DNA from: Flaviflexus ciconiae
GTDB taxonomy: Bacteria > Actinomycetota > Actinomycetes > Actinomycetales > Actinomycetaceae
DNA: 64,000 nt
Reading direction: 5' to 3'
Assembly: GCF_003971195.1 (NCBI RefSeq)
Contig: NZ_CP034593.1
Location: forward strand, 2,728,001-2,792,000
Every line of letters begins with the position of its first letter. The first letter of the stretch is position 1. The translations under genes were made by a program, and so were the position numbers. Shown piece by piece: positions 10,244 to 19,115 of this stretch. The notes below the pieces were generated by a model. It was not told the DNA's origin. It made no database searches and was given only the letters and a program-made list of their open reading frames with translations.

Positions 10244-10354
10244 GTTACTTCTCCAAACGGTGCTCCGCGTTGATCGTGTATAGGCCTAACTTTACCCCTC
10301 AGCGGTCCCTACGATTCTGAGAATATCGTCATGGTTCGGCATAATAAGGACGAG

Positions 10355-10428
10355 GCCCCCGTAGCCCAATCGGCAGAGGCAGTCGACTTAAAATCGATTC
10401 AGTATGGGTTCGAGTCCCATCGGGGGTA
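10355..10428 (+). tRNA. tRNA with UAA anticodon (predicted Leu), short variable arm
   Basis: A complete 74-base cloverleaf can be drawn. The acceptor stem is GCCCCCG with CGGGGGT (G-T at position 1-72), with a D arm GCCC...GAGGC and an anticodon stem GTCGA with TCGAT. The loop is CTTAAAA, so the anticodon is UAA. A five-base variable region and a T arm ATGGG-TTCGAGT-CCCAT complete it. The discriminator is A and CCA is not encoded. UAA would read the leucine codon UUA, but bacterial tRNA-Leu normally has a long variable arm, which is missing here. Confidence 0.85.
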
Positions 10429-10542
10429 CAGAAAACTGCGCGGAACCGGCAAAGTCTTAGAAATGGCCACGTGTTGCCAAGAATTACAAAGCATTGCAGT
10501 TATGCGGGACCAAGGGCCGAGAAATGCGTGTTGTTGAGCCAG

Positions 10543-11088
10543 TCACACCGTGGCAACGGGTTGGCAACCATGGCTCTGAGCGGAGTGTGCCGGTGGGTGC
10601 CACCTCTGGGCCAGTCCCGGGTGCAGTGCGTCTTCTCCGGTCTTGGGATCGGTAAGTTCCACGGTCGTGCCATCCGGGTCTTGAACGGGGAACGACCAGT
10701 AGCCCACCCAGCTGGGCTCGTCGAAGAGGTGGGGGAAGCCGGCGGCGGTTACTCGTTCGACCGCCTTGAGGAACTGGTCGGGTGAAAGTGCGATCGATGA
10801 GGAGCGCATGCGCGCTGTCTCCTGCTCGAGCGGGACCGGGCCATGACCCCAGCCGGGCTGGAACGCCCACCCCGTCGCACAATGCGCTACGTGACCGCGT
10901 GCCGTCTCGCCATGCTTGTCATCGTGAAATTGGGGGCCTGCTTGCGAGAAGAGAACCTGGACTGAGTCATGAATAAAGGCGAAAGAATCTTCTTCATCCC
11001 ACACTGCCTCCATGCCGATCAGATCAAGATAGAACGCACGGGAAGCCGTGATGTCATCGGTGAACTCGTACGCGAACCATGTGAGCAT
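10543..11088 (-). CDS. VOC-superfamily (glyoxalase/bleomycin-resistance-like) protein
   Basis: Soluble protein of 181 residues built from two VOC half-modules. ITASRAFYLDLIGMEAVW begins the first module, and a second shows ERVTAAGFPHLFDEPSW, VQDPDGTTVELTDP and a C-terminal acidic metal-type residue. VOC proteins bind a divalent metal and act as lyases, dioxygenases or drug-binding proteins, and the substrate cannot be named here. The ATG at 11088 is the first start that leaves a complete first beta strand (MLTWFAYEFTDDI). It stands alone between a tRNA gene and the DyP peroxidase gene. Confidence 0.75.
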   Translation of the reverse strand: MLTWFAYEFTDDITASRAFYLDLIGMEAVWDEEDSFAFIHDSVQVLFSQAGPQFHDDKHGETARGHVAHCATGWAFQPGWGHGPVPLEQETARMRSSSIALSPDQFLKAVERVTAAGFPHLFDEPSWVGYWSFPVQDPDGTTVELTDPKTGEDALHPGLAQRWHPPAHSAQSHGCQPVATV

Positions 11089-11320
11089 GATGTCCCCTCT
11101 GTTCGGATGGGGTGAACGCTACCAGGCAGGCCACGTCGGAGACAGTGATGCGGAGAAGCCAGCCCGGGCCAGTACTGTTGCGAGCAGCCATGCTCCTCCA
11201 CAGAAGGGCAGGGCGGCCGGAGTTGAGGATCCACGTGACCGGCACCGTGTCTTCAGGGTCTGCCCCGGCGCCTACCGGGCGATAGCGGGAAGCCGTTCAC
11301 TCTGCCTTACGGGCGCGCCC

Positions 11321-12535
11321 CTAATCGAGCAATGTTTCGCCAATGTAGCCACCTTCGGAGCATCCGGGTGGGATTGCGAAAACGGAGGAACCAACCGGCG
11401 TGGTCCAAAGGTTGAGCATGTCGAGCTCGTCGAGACGCTGCTGGATCGGGACGAACTGTTTGTCCACATCTGCTTGGAAGGCGGCAAAGACTTGCCCAGC
11501 GTTTGAAGCTGTGGCCGTATCCTGTTCTCCCTCATAGTTGTAGGCGCGGCGAAAAATGACCTCGTCGGGATTGTCGCTGCGGGCCCTGCGGACGTGGGCG
11601 TAGTCGGCGATGATGGGAAAACCGAACTCGTTCACGGCCTCGAAGTCCGGTTCGTCCAACTCCGCACCACCCGTGAGGGGAGCGCCCGTACCCATGGTGC
11701 GCCCGACCGACTGTTCCCTGCCGGGGCGATCTATCTCATCCCACCCCTCCAAATCCATGTCGATACGGCGGATAACAAGACCGGTTCCGCCCGTGAGCCA
11801 ACCATCCTGCGACCACACCACCCGGTCAAACTCTTCGGTTCCCGGAGCTGGATTAACCGTGCCATCGAGCTGGCCAAATAAGTTCCTCATTGTGAGCCCA
11901 ACCTTCTCGGAACCGTGGGCCCGCCGGAAACCCTTCTGCGTCCATCGCAGTGATGCGAAGGTGCGAACATCCTTGAGGAGCATCCTGGAAGCGTGCGAGA
12001 CAGTCAGGGGATCGTCAGCGGCAACTTGGATGAGGAAATCACCATCGGACCACGAGGGCTGGAGCCGGTCGATTGTGAACTCGGGAAGAGGCTTTAGCCA
12101 GGGCGGGACGGCGCTCGGATCGGCTCGGCGTACAAACTCGGGTCCGAATCCGAAGGTGATGGTGAGCCGTGCCGGGACTTCGGCGAGTTCCGGTTCTGAG
12201 TCCGCGAGAGCGGCCCTGCCCTGAGTCAGCCGCGCACCATCATCGGTCAGTAACCTCATCATTCGCCGCAGACCTTCCCGGTCCACGTCATCGAGCAGGT
12301 CGAATCCGTAGAACGTGGCATGCGCCTGCGGTGCGGTGGCAATGCCGGCCTGGTGGGTACCGTAGAACGGTTCCGTCTGTTCCCCGTGCGTAGCGGGTTG
12401 AGTCGATGATGGGCTGGTGCTGACGGCACGATCAATGCCGATAGCTGCCGCGGCCCCAAGACCGGCTGCGCCACCCAACAGTAGCCCGCGCCGAGAGAGG
12501 TTCCTTGGCTGATCAGTCAGTTCGTTATTCTTCAT
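11321..12535 (-). CDS. DyP-type haem peroxidase (EfeB-like), Tat-exported
   Basis: Haem peroxidase of the dye-decolourising family, predicted to act outside the membrane. The N-terminus carries a twin-arginine signal, LSRRGLLLGGAAGLGAAAAIG. The mature part of about 360 residues has the diagnostic GxxDG motif (GQLDGT), the haem-side segment MRNLFGQ, and the C-terminal RRAYNYEGEQ and FAAFQADVDKQFVPIQQRL segments. In EfeUOB systems such enzymes help release or import iron, but here efeU and efeO are absent. The start codon overlaps the stop of the PCuAC gene (ATGA), so both are made together, which suggests a link to copper handling. Substrate is unknown. Confidence 0.9.
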   Translation of the reverse strand: MKNNELTDQPRNLSRRGLLLGGAAGLGAAAAIGIDRAVSTSPSSTQPATHGEQTEPFYGTHQAGIATAPQAHATFYGFDLLDDVDREGLRRMMRLLTDDGARLTQGRAALADSEPELAEVPARLTITFGFGPEFVRRADPSAVPPWLKPLPEFTIDRLQPSWSDGDFLIQVAADDPLTVSHASRMLLKDVRTFASLRWTQKGFRRAHGSEKVGLTMRNLFGQLDGTVNPAPGTEEFDRVVWSQDGWLTGGTGLVIRRIDMDLEGWDEIDRPGREQSVGRTMGTGAPLTGGAELDEPDFEAVNEFGFPIIADYAHVRRARSDNPDEVIFRRAYNYEGEQDTATASNAGQVFAAFQADVDKQFVPIQQRLDELDMLNLWTTPVGSSVFAIPPGCSEGGYIGETLLD

Positions 12536-13029
12536 TGCGAGTCGTGATAGGTCTCGTTTGCTCCCGTGTATTCCTTACCGATTGCCTCAAACTCGAAGGT
12601 GGAACCATCGTCGAGCGTGACGACGAATGTCACGGCATCTCCGGCAATAACGGGCTCGGTCAATCCGACAAGCATGAGGTGATGACCGCCGGGCTCAAGG
12701 ACAAGCTCCTCTTCGGGCTCAATCGTGAAGCCGCCGGAAATCTCCTGCATGCTCATCGTGCCGTCAGTTCCCATCACCATCTCGTGCATCTCCACGGTCT
12801 CCGACTTGTCGGAAGTGACTGAGGTGATAACGATTGGTTCGCTCTGCGAATGGGAAATGATCCCAAAGGCACTCGTCATGTTCTCATCGCCGGCCTTCAC
12901 CCAGGCATCGACAACCTCGATCTGATCGGTAGCGCCCGCCGATGCTTCGGTGTCTGCGTCGCCGTTGGAGCAGGAAGTAAGAGCGAATGCGGCAGTGAGA
13001 GCCGCGGCGAACCTCAGCGTTCTTGACAT
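12532..13029 (-). CDS. PCuAC-type copper chaperone lipoprotein
   Basis: Extracytoplasmic copper chaperone of 165 residues, first gene of a two-gene unit with the DyP peroxidase. A lipoprotein signal ends in ALTSC (cysteine about residue 20). The PCuAC copper site is visible as VEMHEMVMG followed by M(S)MQEI and GGHHLMLVGL, matching the family pattern of one His-Met set and a second His-x-Met set. Family members hand Cu(I) to cytochrome oxidase or other cuproenzymes. GAAGGAG lies ten bases before the ATG. Nothing in the window shows which oxidase would be served. Confidence 0.88.
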   Translation of the reverse strand: MSRTLRFAAALTAAFALTSCSNGDADTEASAGATDQIEVVDAWVKAGDENMTSAFGIISHSQSEPIVITSVTSDKSETVEMHEMVMGTDGTMSMQEISGGFTIEPEEELVLEPGGHHLMLVGLTEPVIAGDAVTFVVTLDDGSTFEFEAIGKEYTGANETYHDSQ

Positions 13030-13438
13030 GGTTCAGTTAACTCCTTCTCGGGAAGTAGGAAAAGTACGAGGTTGGCCCACTGCCGGGCAACACTGTCTGC
13101 GGTGTCGTCGTGGCAATCTTCCTTCTCCTGGCTGAATTATATCGATATGCTGGGCGGACTCGAATCAGATATCTCGGAGTGAGGAAGGAAATACCCCCTC
13201 ATCACGAGTCCGGTATCCCTATCTCGTAAGTGGAGCGGATGTTCGCCCCAAGTTAACGAACCTTGGGTTGACGAGCGGGATTGGTTTCCTCAGTTTCCTC
13301 ACGAGTGCAACGCGATGCTGATGAGAGGCTGGATTGGGTAGTTCGCCCCTCAACGAAATGCTATGGACGTTCTGGGAATGACCAGGTGACTTGTATAGAC
13401 TGCTGGCAGTGCCAACTTAGATCTTGGAGGAATTGCAC
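13030..13438. other. Divergent promoter region
   Basis: About 400 bases between the divergent PCuAC and Bax-inhibitor-like genes. It holds no gene. A -10-like TATAGA at 13394-13399 with a weak -35 candidate may serve the gene on the plus strand. Confidence 0.4.
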
Positions 13439-14410
13439 ATGAGCAATCCGATTATGTCGCGCAACCCGTACTTCACGGAGCAGCGCACCCCCGCCGGGTA
13501 CCCGGCGATGCCGGGCTACCAGCCCGGCGGTGACCAGAACCAGCAGGGCTACGCCCCGCAGGCTGATCAGTCGTACGGCCAGTACAATCAGCAGTACGGC
13601 CAACAGCAGTACGCACAGCAGGGCTATGGTCAGCCGCAATACGACCAGCAGTACGAACAGACCGCCTTCGGCGGACAGGACGTCAACCGCGCCGCTAATG
13701 GCGAGCCGGCCCTGACCAACGAAGATGTCATGATGAAGGTCGGCATCCTCCTCGGTGTCACCGTCCTCACGGCTGTCCTTTCCTGGATGTTCTTCGTCCC
13801 CGCCGACATTAATGCCAGCGGTTACGGCCTCGCCATGGGCATCGCGGTCGGTTCGTCGCTCGCAGCATTTGCTCTCGGCATGGTCATGGCTTTCAAGCGT
13901 CAGCTTGGGCCGGGCCTCACCATTGGCTATGCGGCCCTCGAAGGCGTCTGCCTGGGAACGCTGACCGGTGTCATTGAACTCATGATTCCCGGAACTGCCA
14001 TTCAGGCCGTTCTTGCCACTGCCGCCGTTGTTGCGGTCTGCTGGTTCCTGCACTCGACGGGCCTCGTCAGGACCACCGCCAAGGGCATGAAGATCGCCAT
14101 CACGGTTGCGCTTGCTGGAATTGTCTTCTCGCTCGCCAACCTTGCCCTCTCCTGGACCGGCGTTGTCGACGCTCCCTGGGGTATGCGTTCCGCCGAAGTT
14201 ATGGGTATCCCGCTGGGTGTCATCCTCGGCGTTGTCATGATTCTCGTCGCCTCGTACATGCTGATCAATGACTTCGAGGTCGCCCAGATCGCCGTTGCCA
14301 ACCGTGCACCCCGCTCCTTCGCGTGGACCGCAGCCATCGGCATCGTTATGACGATCCTCTGGATCTACCTTGAGATCCTCCGCCTGATTGCCATCCTCAA
14401 CCAGGACTAA
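13439..14410 (+). CDS. Bax inhibitor-1/YccA-family membrane protein
   Basis: Integral membrane protein of 323 residues. A hydrophilic tail of about 85 residues rich in Gln, Tyr and Gly (QSYGQYNQQYGQQQYAQQ) precedes seven hydrophobic helices of the BI-1/YccA type. These include YAALEGVCLGTLTGVIELMIPG and a C-terminal LINDFEVAQIAVANRAP segment with acidic residues. Family members are pH-sensitive calcium-leak channels or protease modulators; the role here is unknown. The ATG at 13439 is preferred because TTGGAGG lies ten bases before it. The low-complexity tail is typical of actinobacterial members. A long perfect hairpin follows. Confidence 0.9.
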   Translation: MSNPIMSRNPYFTEQRTPAGYPAMPGYQPGGDQNQQGYAPQADQSYGQYNQQYGQQQYAQQGYGQPQYDQQYEQTAFGGQDVNRAANGEPALTNEDVMMKVGILLGVTVLTAVLSWMFFVPADINASGYGLAMGIAVGSSLAAFALGMVMAFKRQLGPGLTIGYAALEGVCLGTLTGVIELMIPGTAIQAVLATAAVVAVCWFLHSTGLVRTTAKGMKIAITVALAGIVFSLANLALSWTGVVDAPWGMRSAEVMGIPLGVILGVVMILVASYMLINDFEVAQIAVANRAPRSFAWTAAIGIVMTILWIYLEILRLIAILNQD

Positions 14411-14442
14411 CACTGAGCCGCGTGATGCGGACACAGCAGTAA

Positions 14443-14479
14443 ATGAGTGGGCCCCGGTTTCAAACCGGGGCCCACTCAT
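14443..14479. terminator. Perfect palindromic terminator
   Basis: ATGAGTGGGCCCCGGTTT and its exact complement form an 18-base stem around a single C (effective loop of a few bases). It lies between convergent genes and may work in both directions. Confidence 0.85.
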
Positions 14480-14581
14480 CAGTAGTTACGAGAGCCTACC
14501 TTATAGCTACCTGTTGGCTGGCGTCAGCGGACTCAGCAAAGGTGCCTTGGCCTAGTGGTAGCCGGTGTCAGCAGGTTCGTT

Positions 14582-14986
14582 CTATTTGACGCCGACGATG
14601 TCGACAACGAAGACGAGCGTGTCGGTGCCGCCAATACCTGCCTGGGGGACGCCACGGGCGCCGTAGCCCTTCTCCGGCGGGATCGAGACGATAAGGCGGG
14701 AGCCAACGGTCTTACCGACCAGCGTCTCGTCCCAGCCCTTGATAACCATGCCAACGCCGATCGGGAAGTTCGTGGTATCGCCACGCTTGTAGGAGGAGTC
14801 GAATAGTCCGCCGTTCCAAACCTGCCCGTGGTAGTTGACCTCGATCTCGCGACCGGGGTTCACGACGGGGCCGGTGCCCTCTTCAAGAACCTTGACGTGG
14901 AGTCCAGCGGGAGCCTGCTCGGTCGGGAACTCGAGGACGGGCTCTTCGCCAAACGAGCCGGAGGCGGCGGGAAGTTCAACAGCCAT
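14582..14986 (-). CDS. FKBP-type peptidyl-prolyl cis-trans isomerase
   Basis: Cytosolic folding catalyst of 134 residues. It shows the FKBP core: VKVLEEGTGPVVNPGREIEVNYHGQVWNGG, FDSSYKRGD, VIKGWDETLVG and the C-terminal LVFVVDIVGVK strand. The conserved active-site residues Tyr, Phe-Asp, Val-Ile and Trp are all in place. Upstream in-frame codons are excluded, because ATG 14986 has AAAGG before it and gives the normal family length. It is transcribed towards the Bax-inhibitor gene and ends before the shared palindrome. Confidence 0.94.
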   Translation of the reverse strand: MAVELPAASGSFGEEPVLEFPTEQAPAGLHVKVLEEGTGPVVNPGREIEVNYHGQVWNGGLFDSSYKRGDTTNFPIGVGMVIKGWDETLVGKTVGSRLIVSIPPEKGYGARGVPQAGIGGTDTLVFVVDIVGVK

Positions 14987-15067
14987 GGGTAACCTTTCGA
15001 TGGAAATGGATGAACGAAACAAGTCTGGCACACTTCACCAGACGGATCTGAGCGTGGCTAGTTGGCG

Positions 15068-15715
15068 TTACCTAGCGACGGGGCACGCTAAGCCTGTGCG
15101 GGCGTGGCAGTTGTAGCCGAACGGATTCTTGTCCAGGTACTGCTGGTGCTCATCCTCGGCCAGGAAGTACGTCTGGCCGGGCTTGTTGACCTCCGTGACA
15201 ATCGTGTCCCGACCGGCCCCGTCGAGGACCTCCTGGTAGAGCTCACGAGTACGCAGAGCAGTCTCATACTGCTCGTCGGTCGAAGCGAAGATCGCGGAAC
15301 GGTACTGGGTGCCGCGGTCATTACCCTGACGGTTCAGAGTCGTGGGGTCGTGGGATTCAAAGAATGCCTGGAGGATCTCGCCGTAGGAGATCTTGTTCGG
15401 ATCAAACACGACTCGAACGGTCTCGGTGTGCCCGGTCATCCCGGTGCACACCTCCATGTACGTCGGGTTCTCCGTGAATCCACCCATGAAACCAACGGAG
15501 GTGGTGTAGGCGCCGAGCTCCCAGAAGATCTTCTCCGCACCCCAGTAGCAACCGAGTGCGAGGAAAGTCTCTTCCATGCCGTCTGGAACCGGCCCATCAA
15601 TGGGGGTGCCAAGAACCGTGTGCGGCGCGGGATTGGGGAGTACAGGTACGCTACGCCCCGGCAGTGCGTTATCCGCCGTGATTGTTGGTGGCTGGCCAAA
15701 TTGAAGAAAACCCAT
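15068..15715 (-). CDS. msrA: Peptide methionine sulfoxide reductase A
   Basis: Repair enzyme that reduces methionine-S-sulfoxide in oxidised proteins, using thioredoxin-type recycling. The 215-residue protein has the catalytic motif LGCYWGAEKIFWEL (family GCFWG), VGFMGGFTENPTYMEVCTGMTGHTE, and the C-terminal KNPFGYNCH. The extended N-terminus of about 45 residues before the catalytic cysteine is typical of the longer actinobacterial MsrA type. The ATG at 15715 is preferred over the longer frame, because the upstream residues do not resemble the family. It lies next to an FKBP gene on the same strand, 81 bases apart. Confidence 0.95.
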   Translation of the reverse strand: MGFLQFGQPPTITADNALPGRSVPVLPNPAPHTVLGTPIDGPVPDGMEETFLALGCYWGAEKIFWELGAYTTSVGFMGGFTENPTYMEVCTGMTGHTETVRVVFDPNKISYGEILQAFFESHDPTTLNRQGNDRGTQYRSAIFASTDEQYETALRTRELYQEVLDGAGRDTIVTEVNKPGQTYFLAEDEHQQYLDKNPFGYNCHARTGLACPVAR

Positions 15716-15999
15716 GCCTGAATTGTCCACCCTCCGAAGGGCAGACTCAAGGAATCTCGCCCACAATGGAATGGCGGGTGGGAGACAATCTCCACGGAGC
15801 AACGAGGAGTGCCTATTGTTGGTCATCGGACCCGAGTACGGATACGGCAAGATGATGAGGCTGGAATATGGGGCTAGTCTGACAAGACCAACGGTCAGCT
15901 AGTAGAGCTAGGTCCCGTAATTGCCACTATCAGATGAATCCGCTGAGAAGAATGGAATGGTCGGCATTACAATGAGACGCAGTGAACTGAGAGGGAGCA

Positions 16000-17421
16000 A
16001 TGCCGCAATCAACCGGTGACGACAAGCGAACCATTAAGCAACGCGCCCTCGAGCGACGGAAGCGACTGTCACAGGGCCCCGTCCAGCGGACAGATACTGC
16101 TTTCCAGTCTCGTCAGGAGGTCCCGGAGGACCAAGAAGGCGGTAGCTCCGTGCCCTGGGCCCTCAAAGCTGCGGCCAGCTGGTCATGGCGGATCATCCTT
16201 GTTGCGCTTGCACTCGCGGTCATTGGCCGTGTTCTTACGTTCTTTAGCGTCATTCTCCTGGCGATCCTTATCGCGATCCTGCTCACGGTCCTCACGGAGC
16301 CAATCATGAGGTTCTGTAGGTCGAAGCTGCGTATGCCGAGAACATTGGCCGCAGTTGTTACTCTCATCTCGTTCCTTGTTATTGTTGGCACCCTCGTAGG
16401 CGGCGCAGGAGCATCGATCGCTTCGGGCTTCTCCGACCTGACCGACAAGGCCGCGGATGGCTTCAATGAACTGCTTGACTGGCTTGCCGAAAGCCCGCTC
16501 GGTCTCGACTCGACGGTGATCAACCAGTACGTCGATGAGATCCAGTCCCAGCTCTCCGAGAATGCCTCCGTTATCGCCGGCGGTGTCGTTAGCGCCACCG
16601 GATCGCTCGTCTCGTTCTTCACAGGCCTGATCCTTGCTCTCTTCACGATGTTCTTCTTCCTCAAAGACGGTCGCAAGATGTGGTTCTATGTCGTTCGTCT
16701 ATTCCCTGCACGGGCACGCAATGACGTGAACGAGGCCGGTATTCGGGCCTGGTACACAATCGGTGCGTACACGAGAACCCAGATCCAGGTGGCCTTTATC
16801 GACGCCGTCGGTATTGCCGCCGTTGCCGCAATACTCGGTGTTCCGCTCTGGTTCCCCATCGGCGTTCTTGTCTTCGTCGGTTCGTTTATCCCGATCGTTG
16901 GTGCTTTTGTCACCGGTGCGATTGCTACACTCGTGGCCCTCGTCGATCAGGGCGTTGCGGATGCGATCCTTATGCTTCTCGGTGTTCTCCTGGTGCAGCA
17001 AATCGAAGGCAATGTCCTCCAGCCGTTCCTGCAGGGCAGCAAGCTTTCCCTCCACCCCGTCGTGGTCGTCGTCGCAGTCGCTGCCGGATCGTCCGTCGCA
17101 GGTATCTTCGGTGCTCTCTTTGCGGTGCCGATCGTTGCCGTCGTCAATGTCGTCATCAACTATCTTGTGGGCCGTGACATGTATCCCGAACTCAACTACG
17201 ACCCGAACAGGCCGGGCGGACCGCCCGAAGCCCTCGACGAATATTTCGTTGCAAGCGACGCGAAGCTTGCGAAGAAGGCGCAGAAAGCTCAAGCCAGGAA
17301 CCGGGAGCGAGTCGCTGCCGAAATGGGCAACGGCAATAACTCGGATGATTCGTCATCCCATGTCGGCGAGGAAACCGGCCCCGATCACGATGAGGTTGAA
17401 CGCCAGAATGACGATGCTTAG
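16000..17421 (+). CDS. AI-2E family transporter
   Basis: Polytopic membrane protein of 473 residues of the AI-2E (YdiK/TqsA-like) family. These proteins export small molecules or ions; the quorum-signal role shown for one member cannot be assumed here. About eight helices are visible, with the diagnostic FFLKDGRKMWFYVVRLFP and VGSFIPIVGAFVTGAIATLVAL segments and GNVLQPFLQGSKLSLHP near the end of the core. The N-terminus is basic, and the last 60 residues are acidic and hydrophilic. GAGGGA precedes the ATG. Two hairpins follow. Confidence 0.9.
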   Translation: MPQSTGDDKRTIKQRALERRKRLSQGPVQRTDTAFQSRQEVPEDQEGGSSVPWALKAAASWSWRIILVALALAVIGRVLTFFSVILLAILIAILLTVLTEPIMRFCRSKLRMPRTLAAVVTLISFLVIVGTLVGGAGASIASGFSDLTDKAADGFNELLDWLAESPLGLDSTVINQYVDEIQSQLSENASVIAGGVVSATGSLVSFFTGLILALFTMFFFLKDGRKMWFYVVRLFPARARNDVNEAGIRAWYTIGAYTRTQIQVAFIDAVGIAAVAAILGVPLWFPIGVLVFVGSFIPIVGAFVTGAIATLVALVDQGVADAILMLLGVLLVQQIEGNVLQPFLQGSKLSLHPVVVVVAVAAGSSVAGIFGALFAVPIVAVVNVVINYLVGRDMYPELNYDPNRPGGPPEALDEYFVASDAKLAKKAQKAQARNRERVAAEMGNGNNSDDSSSHVGEETGPDHDEVERQNDDA

Positions 17422-17432
17422 GGGCGCCCCTT

Positions 17433-17454
17433 AAGCGGCTTAGCTAAGCCGCTT
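17433..17454 (+). terminator. Palindromic hairpin after the AI-2E gene
   Basis: AAGCGGCTTA and TAAGCCGCTT form a perfect 10-base stem 12 bases after the stop codon. Confidence 0.6.
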
Positions 17455-17479
17455 CGCCACCTCAAGAATCATCTACGTA

Positions 17480-17510
17480 TCTCCGCCCGTGTTTGCCACG
17501 CGGGCGGAGA
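17480..17510. terminator. Second hairpin between convergent genes
   Basis: TCTCCGCCCG and CGGGCGGAGA pair over ten bases. It lies between the AI-2E gene and the NIF3-like gene on the opposite strand and probably stops the latter. Confidence 0.55.
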
Positions 17511-17530
17511 CGTCTGTTGGGACTTGCGAG

Positions 17531-17854
17531 TTAATCGTGGTCGTGGGCCGCATTCCGGATCACGTGATAGGTGGGTTCCTCATAGGGGTGGCTTGCGTAA
17601 AGAGTTTCGAGGACGTGCTTTTGAATTTCGCGGGGGAAGCTGATTTCGACCCTGTTCTCGGGTACGTGCTCGAGCGCGCCAACAGAACCAATTGTCGGAT
17701 TCGCAGAGTCGACCGGACGGAACTGGCCCATCCCACGAGACACGAACGCGCATTCCCGGTACTCGCCAACAACTCCGGCGCCAGTCTCAAACAGGTCTCT
17801 GAGAACCGACTTGGTGTCGTCAATCGGCACGTAGAAAACAAGAACATCCAACAT
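17531..17854 (-). CDS. NIF3/YqfO-type CutA-like domain protein
   Basis: Stand-alone small protein of 107 residues. It begins MLDVLVFYVPIDDTKSVLRDLFETGAG and contains GQFRPVDSANPTIG, VPENRVEISFPREI and HPYEEPTYHVI. These are marks of the CutA-like insert domain of NIF3/YqfO (DUF34) proteins, which also occurs alone. The function is not known; metal binding by the insert domain is suspected in the family. AGGAGGG precedes the ATG. It stands alone between convergent hairpins. Confidence 0.75.
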   Translation of the reverse strand: MLDVLVFYVPIDDTKSVLRDLFETGAGVVGEYRECAFVSRGMGQFRPVDSANPTIGSVGALEHVPENRVEISFPREIQKHVLETLYASHPYEEPTYHVIRNAAHDHD

Positions 17855-17990
17855 GGAAACTTACCCTCCTTTTGCTCAGTGTGTCACGGACGGGGACTGC
17901 TGGGGAGGGAACCCCGCTGATTGTAGTCGGGCAGGATGCGTGACCACGTTATTCATACTTTCGAGGAAACTGAGTATTGTCCGGATACGA

Positions 17991-18027
17991 GAGTGCGGCG
18001 GCAACCGAAATGGTTACCGCCGCACTC
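17991..18027 (-). terminator. Terminator of greA
   Basis: GAGTGCGGCGG...AACC pairs with GGTTACCGCCGCACTC almost perfectly around GAAA, about 23 bases beyond the greA stop. Confidence 0.75.
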
Positions 18028-18050
18028 AAGAAGTCAGATAGCTACCCGTT

Positions 18051-18533
18051 TTAGCGGAGTGCTTCGAGGCTGATGATCTTGACCGTCATGTCCTTGCCGT
18101 TGGGTGCCTGGTAGGTGCGTTCGTCGCCTACCGATGCTCCCATGATTGCTACGCCCAGGGGAGCGGCCTCTGGGAAGACATTGATGTCAAGGTCCGCAGC
18201 AGCCTGGCGGGAGCCGAGAAGGAACTTCTGTTCCTTACCGTTGATCTCGGCGGTTACCACAACACCGGGGCCAACCTTCGACGTGTCGACGTTGCCTTCG
18301 CCGACCTGGGCGTCGCGGAGGAGGATCGTCAGCTCAACGATCCGCCCCTCCATCTTTGACTGCTCCTCACGAGCGGCCTGATATCCGCCGTTCTCCCGGA
18401 GGTCCCCTTCCGAGCGTGCCGACTCGATCCGTTCCGCGACTTCCTCGCGACCGCGAGTCTCGAGGTCGCGAAGCTCCGCGGAGAGGCGATCAAAGCTTTC
18501 CTGCGACAGCCACGTGGTCTGCGTTTCAGCCAT
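18051..18533 (-). CDS. greA: Transcription elongation factor GreA
   Basis: Factor that enters the RNA polymerase secondary channel and stimulates cleavage of backtracked transcripts. The 160-residue protein has the N-terminal coiled coil with LRENGGYQAAREEQSKMEGRI, where the acidic tip residues lie, and the C-terminal FKBP-like domain (FLLGSRQAAA, PLGVAIMGASVGDERTY). The ATG at 18533 has AAGGAGA upstream, so the longer frame is rejected. It resembles the shorter actinobacterial form of GreA. DUF4307 follows upstream and mca diverges, an order common in actinobacteria. Confidence 0.95.
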   Translation of the reverse strand: MAETQTTWLSQESFDRLSAELRDLETRGREEVAERIESARSEGDLRENGGYQAAREEQSKMEGRIVELTILLRDAQVGEGNVDTSKVGPGVVVTAEINGKEQKFLLGSRQAAADLDINVFPEAAPLGVAIMGASVGDERTYQAPNGKDMTVKIISLEALR

Positions 18534-18625
18534 CTTGTCTCCTTGGTGCGATAAGAATATAAAAAATATGCCGCTCTCTGCGGCATGCCTAAAGGCACAT
18601 GTTAGCAGGTGTAACCTGCAGACTC

Positions 18626-19024
18626 CTAGGGGACCCGGGAGCAGTATTCGATCGAGCCGGATGCTGCGCGCTCGGAGGTGGCCAGGGTAAGAGCCCGAGT
18701 TTCGGTATCCTTTTCCATTGTCCACGTCCATTCCTTGGCGCCGACTTCCGCGAAATCATCGTTGACTGCCGTTGCCGAGCATTCGAGTTCCACACCGGCT
18801 TCGCCGTGAACCGTGTACGTGATTAGAACCGCGGAGTTCGATTGAACTGTGTGTCCGGTGTTGTGTAACTCAATTGTGGGTCCGCGGCCAATGAACTGCA
18901 TGGCGATGGCGACAGCGGCAATGACGACGGCAAAAGCAACGAGCAGGTAACCGATGATCTTGGCGGGACTGCGGTTAAGACCGTAGCGGTCTTTCATCTC
19001 ATCAGGTAGGTCGGCCATCGTCAC
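18626..19024 (-). CDS. DUF4307 membrane protein
   Basis: Actinobacterial protein of about 132 residues with unknown function. The cytoplasmic N-terminus (LPDEMKDRYG) is the DUF4307 signature. One membrane helix follows (IIGYLLVAFAVVIAAVAIAM), then an external beta-rich domain with two cysteines. Its place between greA and the divergent mca gene is the standard one in actinobacteria. GTG at 19024 has AAAGG eight bases upstream; the ATG two codons later is an alternative. No catalytic motif is visible. Confidence 0.82.
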   Translation of the reverse strand: MTMADLPDEMKDRYGLNRSPAKIIGYLLVAFAVVIAAVAIAMQFIGRGPTIELHNTGHTVQSNSAVLITYTVHGEAGVELECSATAVNDDFAEVGAKEWTWTMEKDTETRALTLATSERAASGSIEYCSRVP

Positions 19025-19115
19025 GGCTTACGCCTTTCGGGAAGTAATTAGTCTTGACATCGATTATCTCAGTACTATCGGACAAGAACATAATTCTTGG
19101 AGGGACTGAGGACCA

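Noticed and set aside
11089..11320. Small minus-strand frame between the VOC and DyP genes
   Set aside because: No start with a ribosome-binding site and no family resemblance.
13361..14479. A 372-residue open frame antisense to the Bax-inhibitor-like gene
   Set aside because: It is a shadow of the real gene, begins inside the terminator palindrome and has no recognisable domain.
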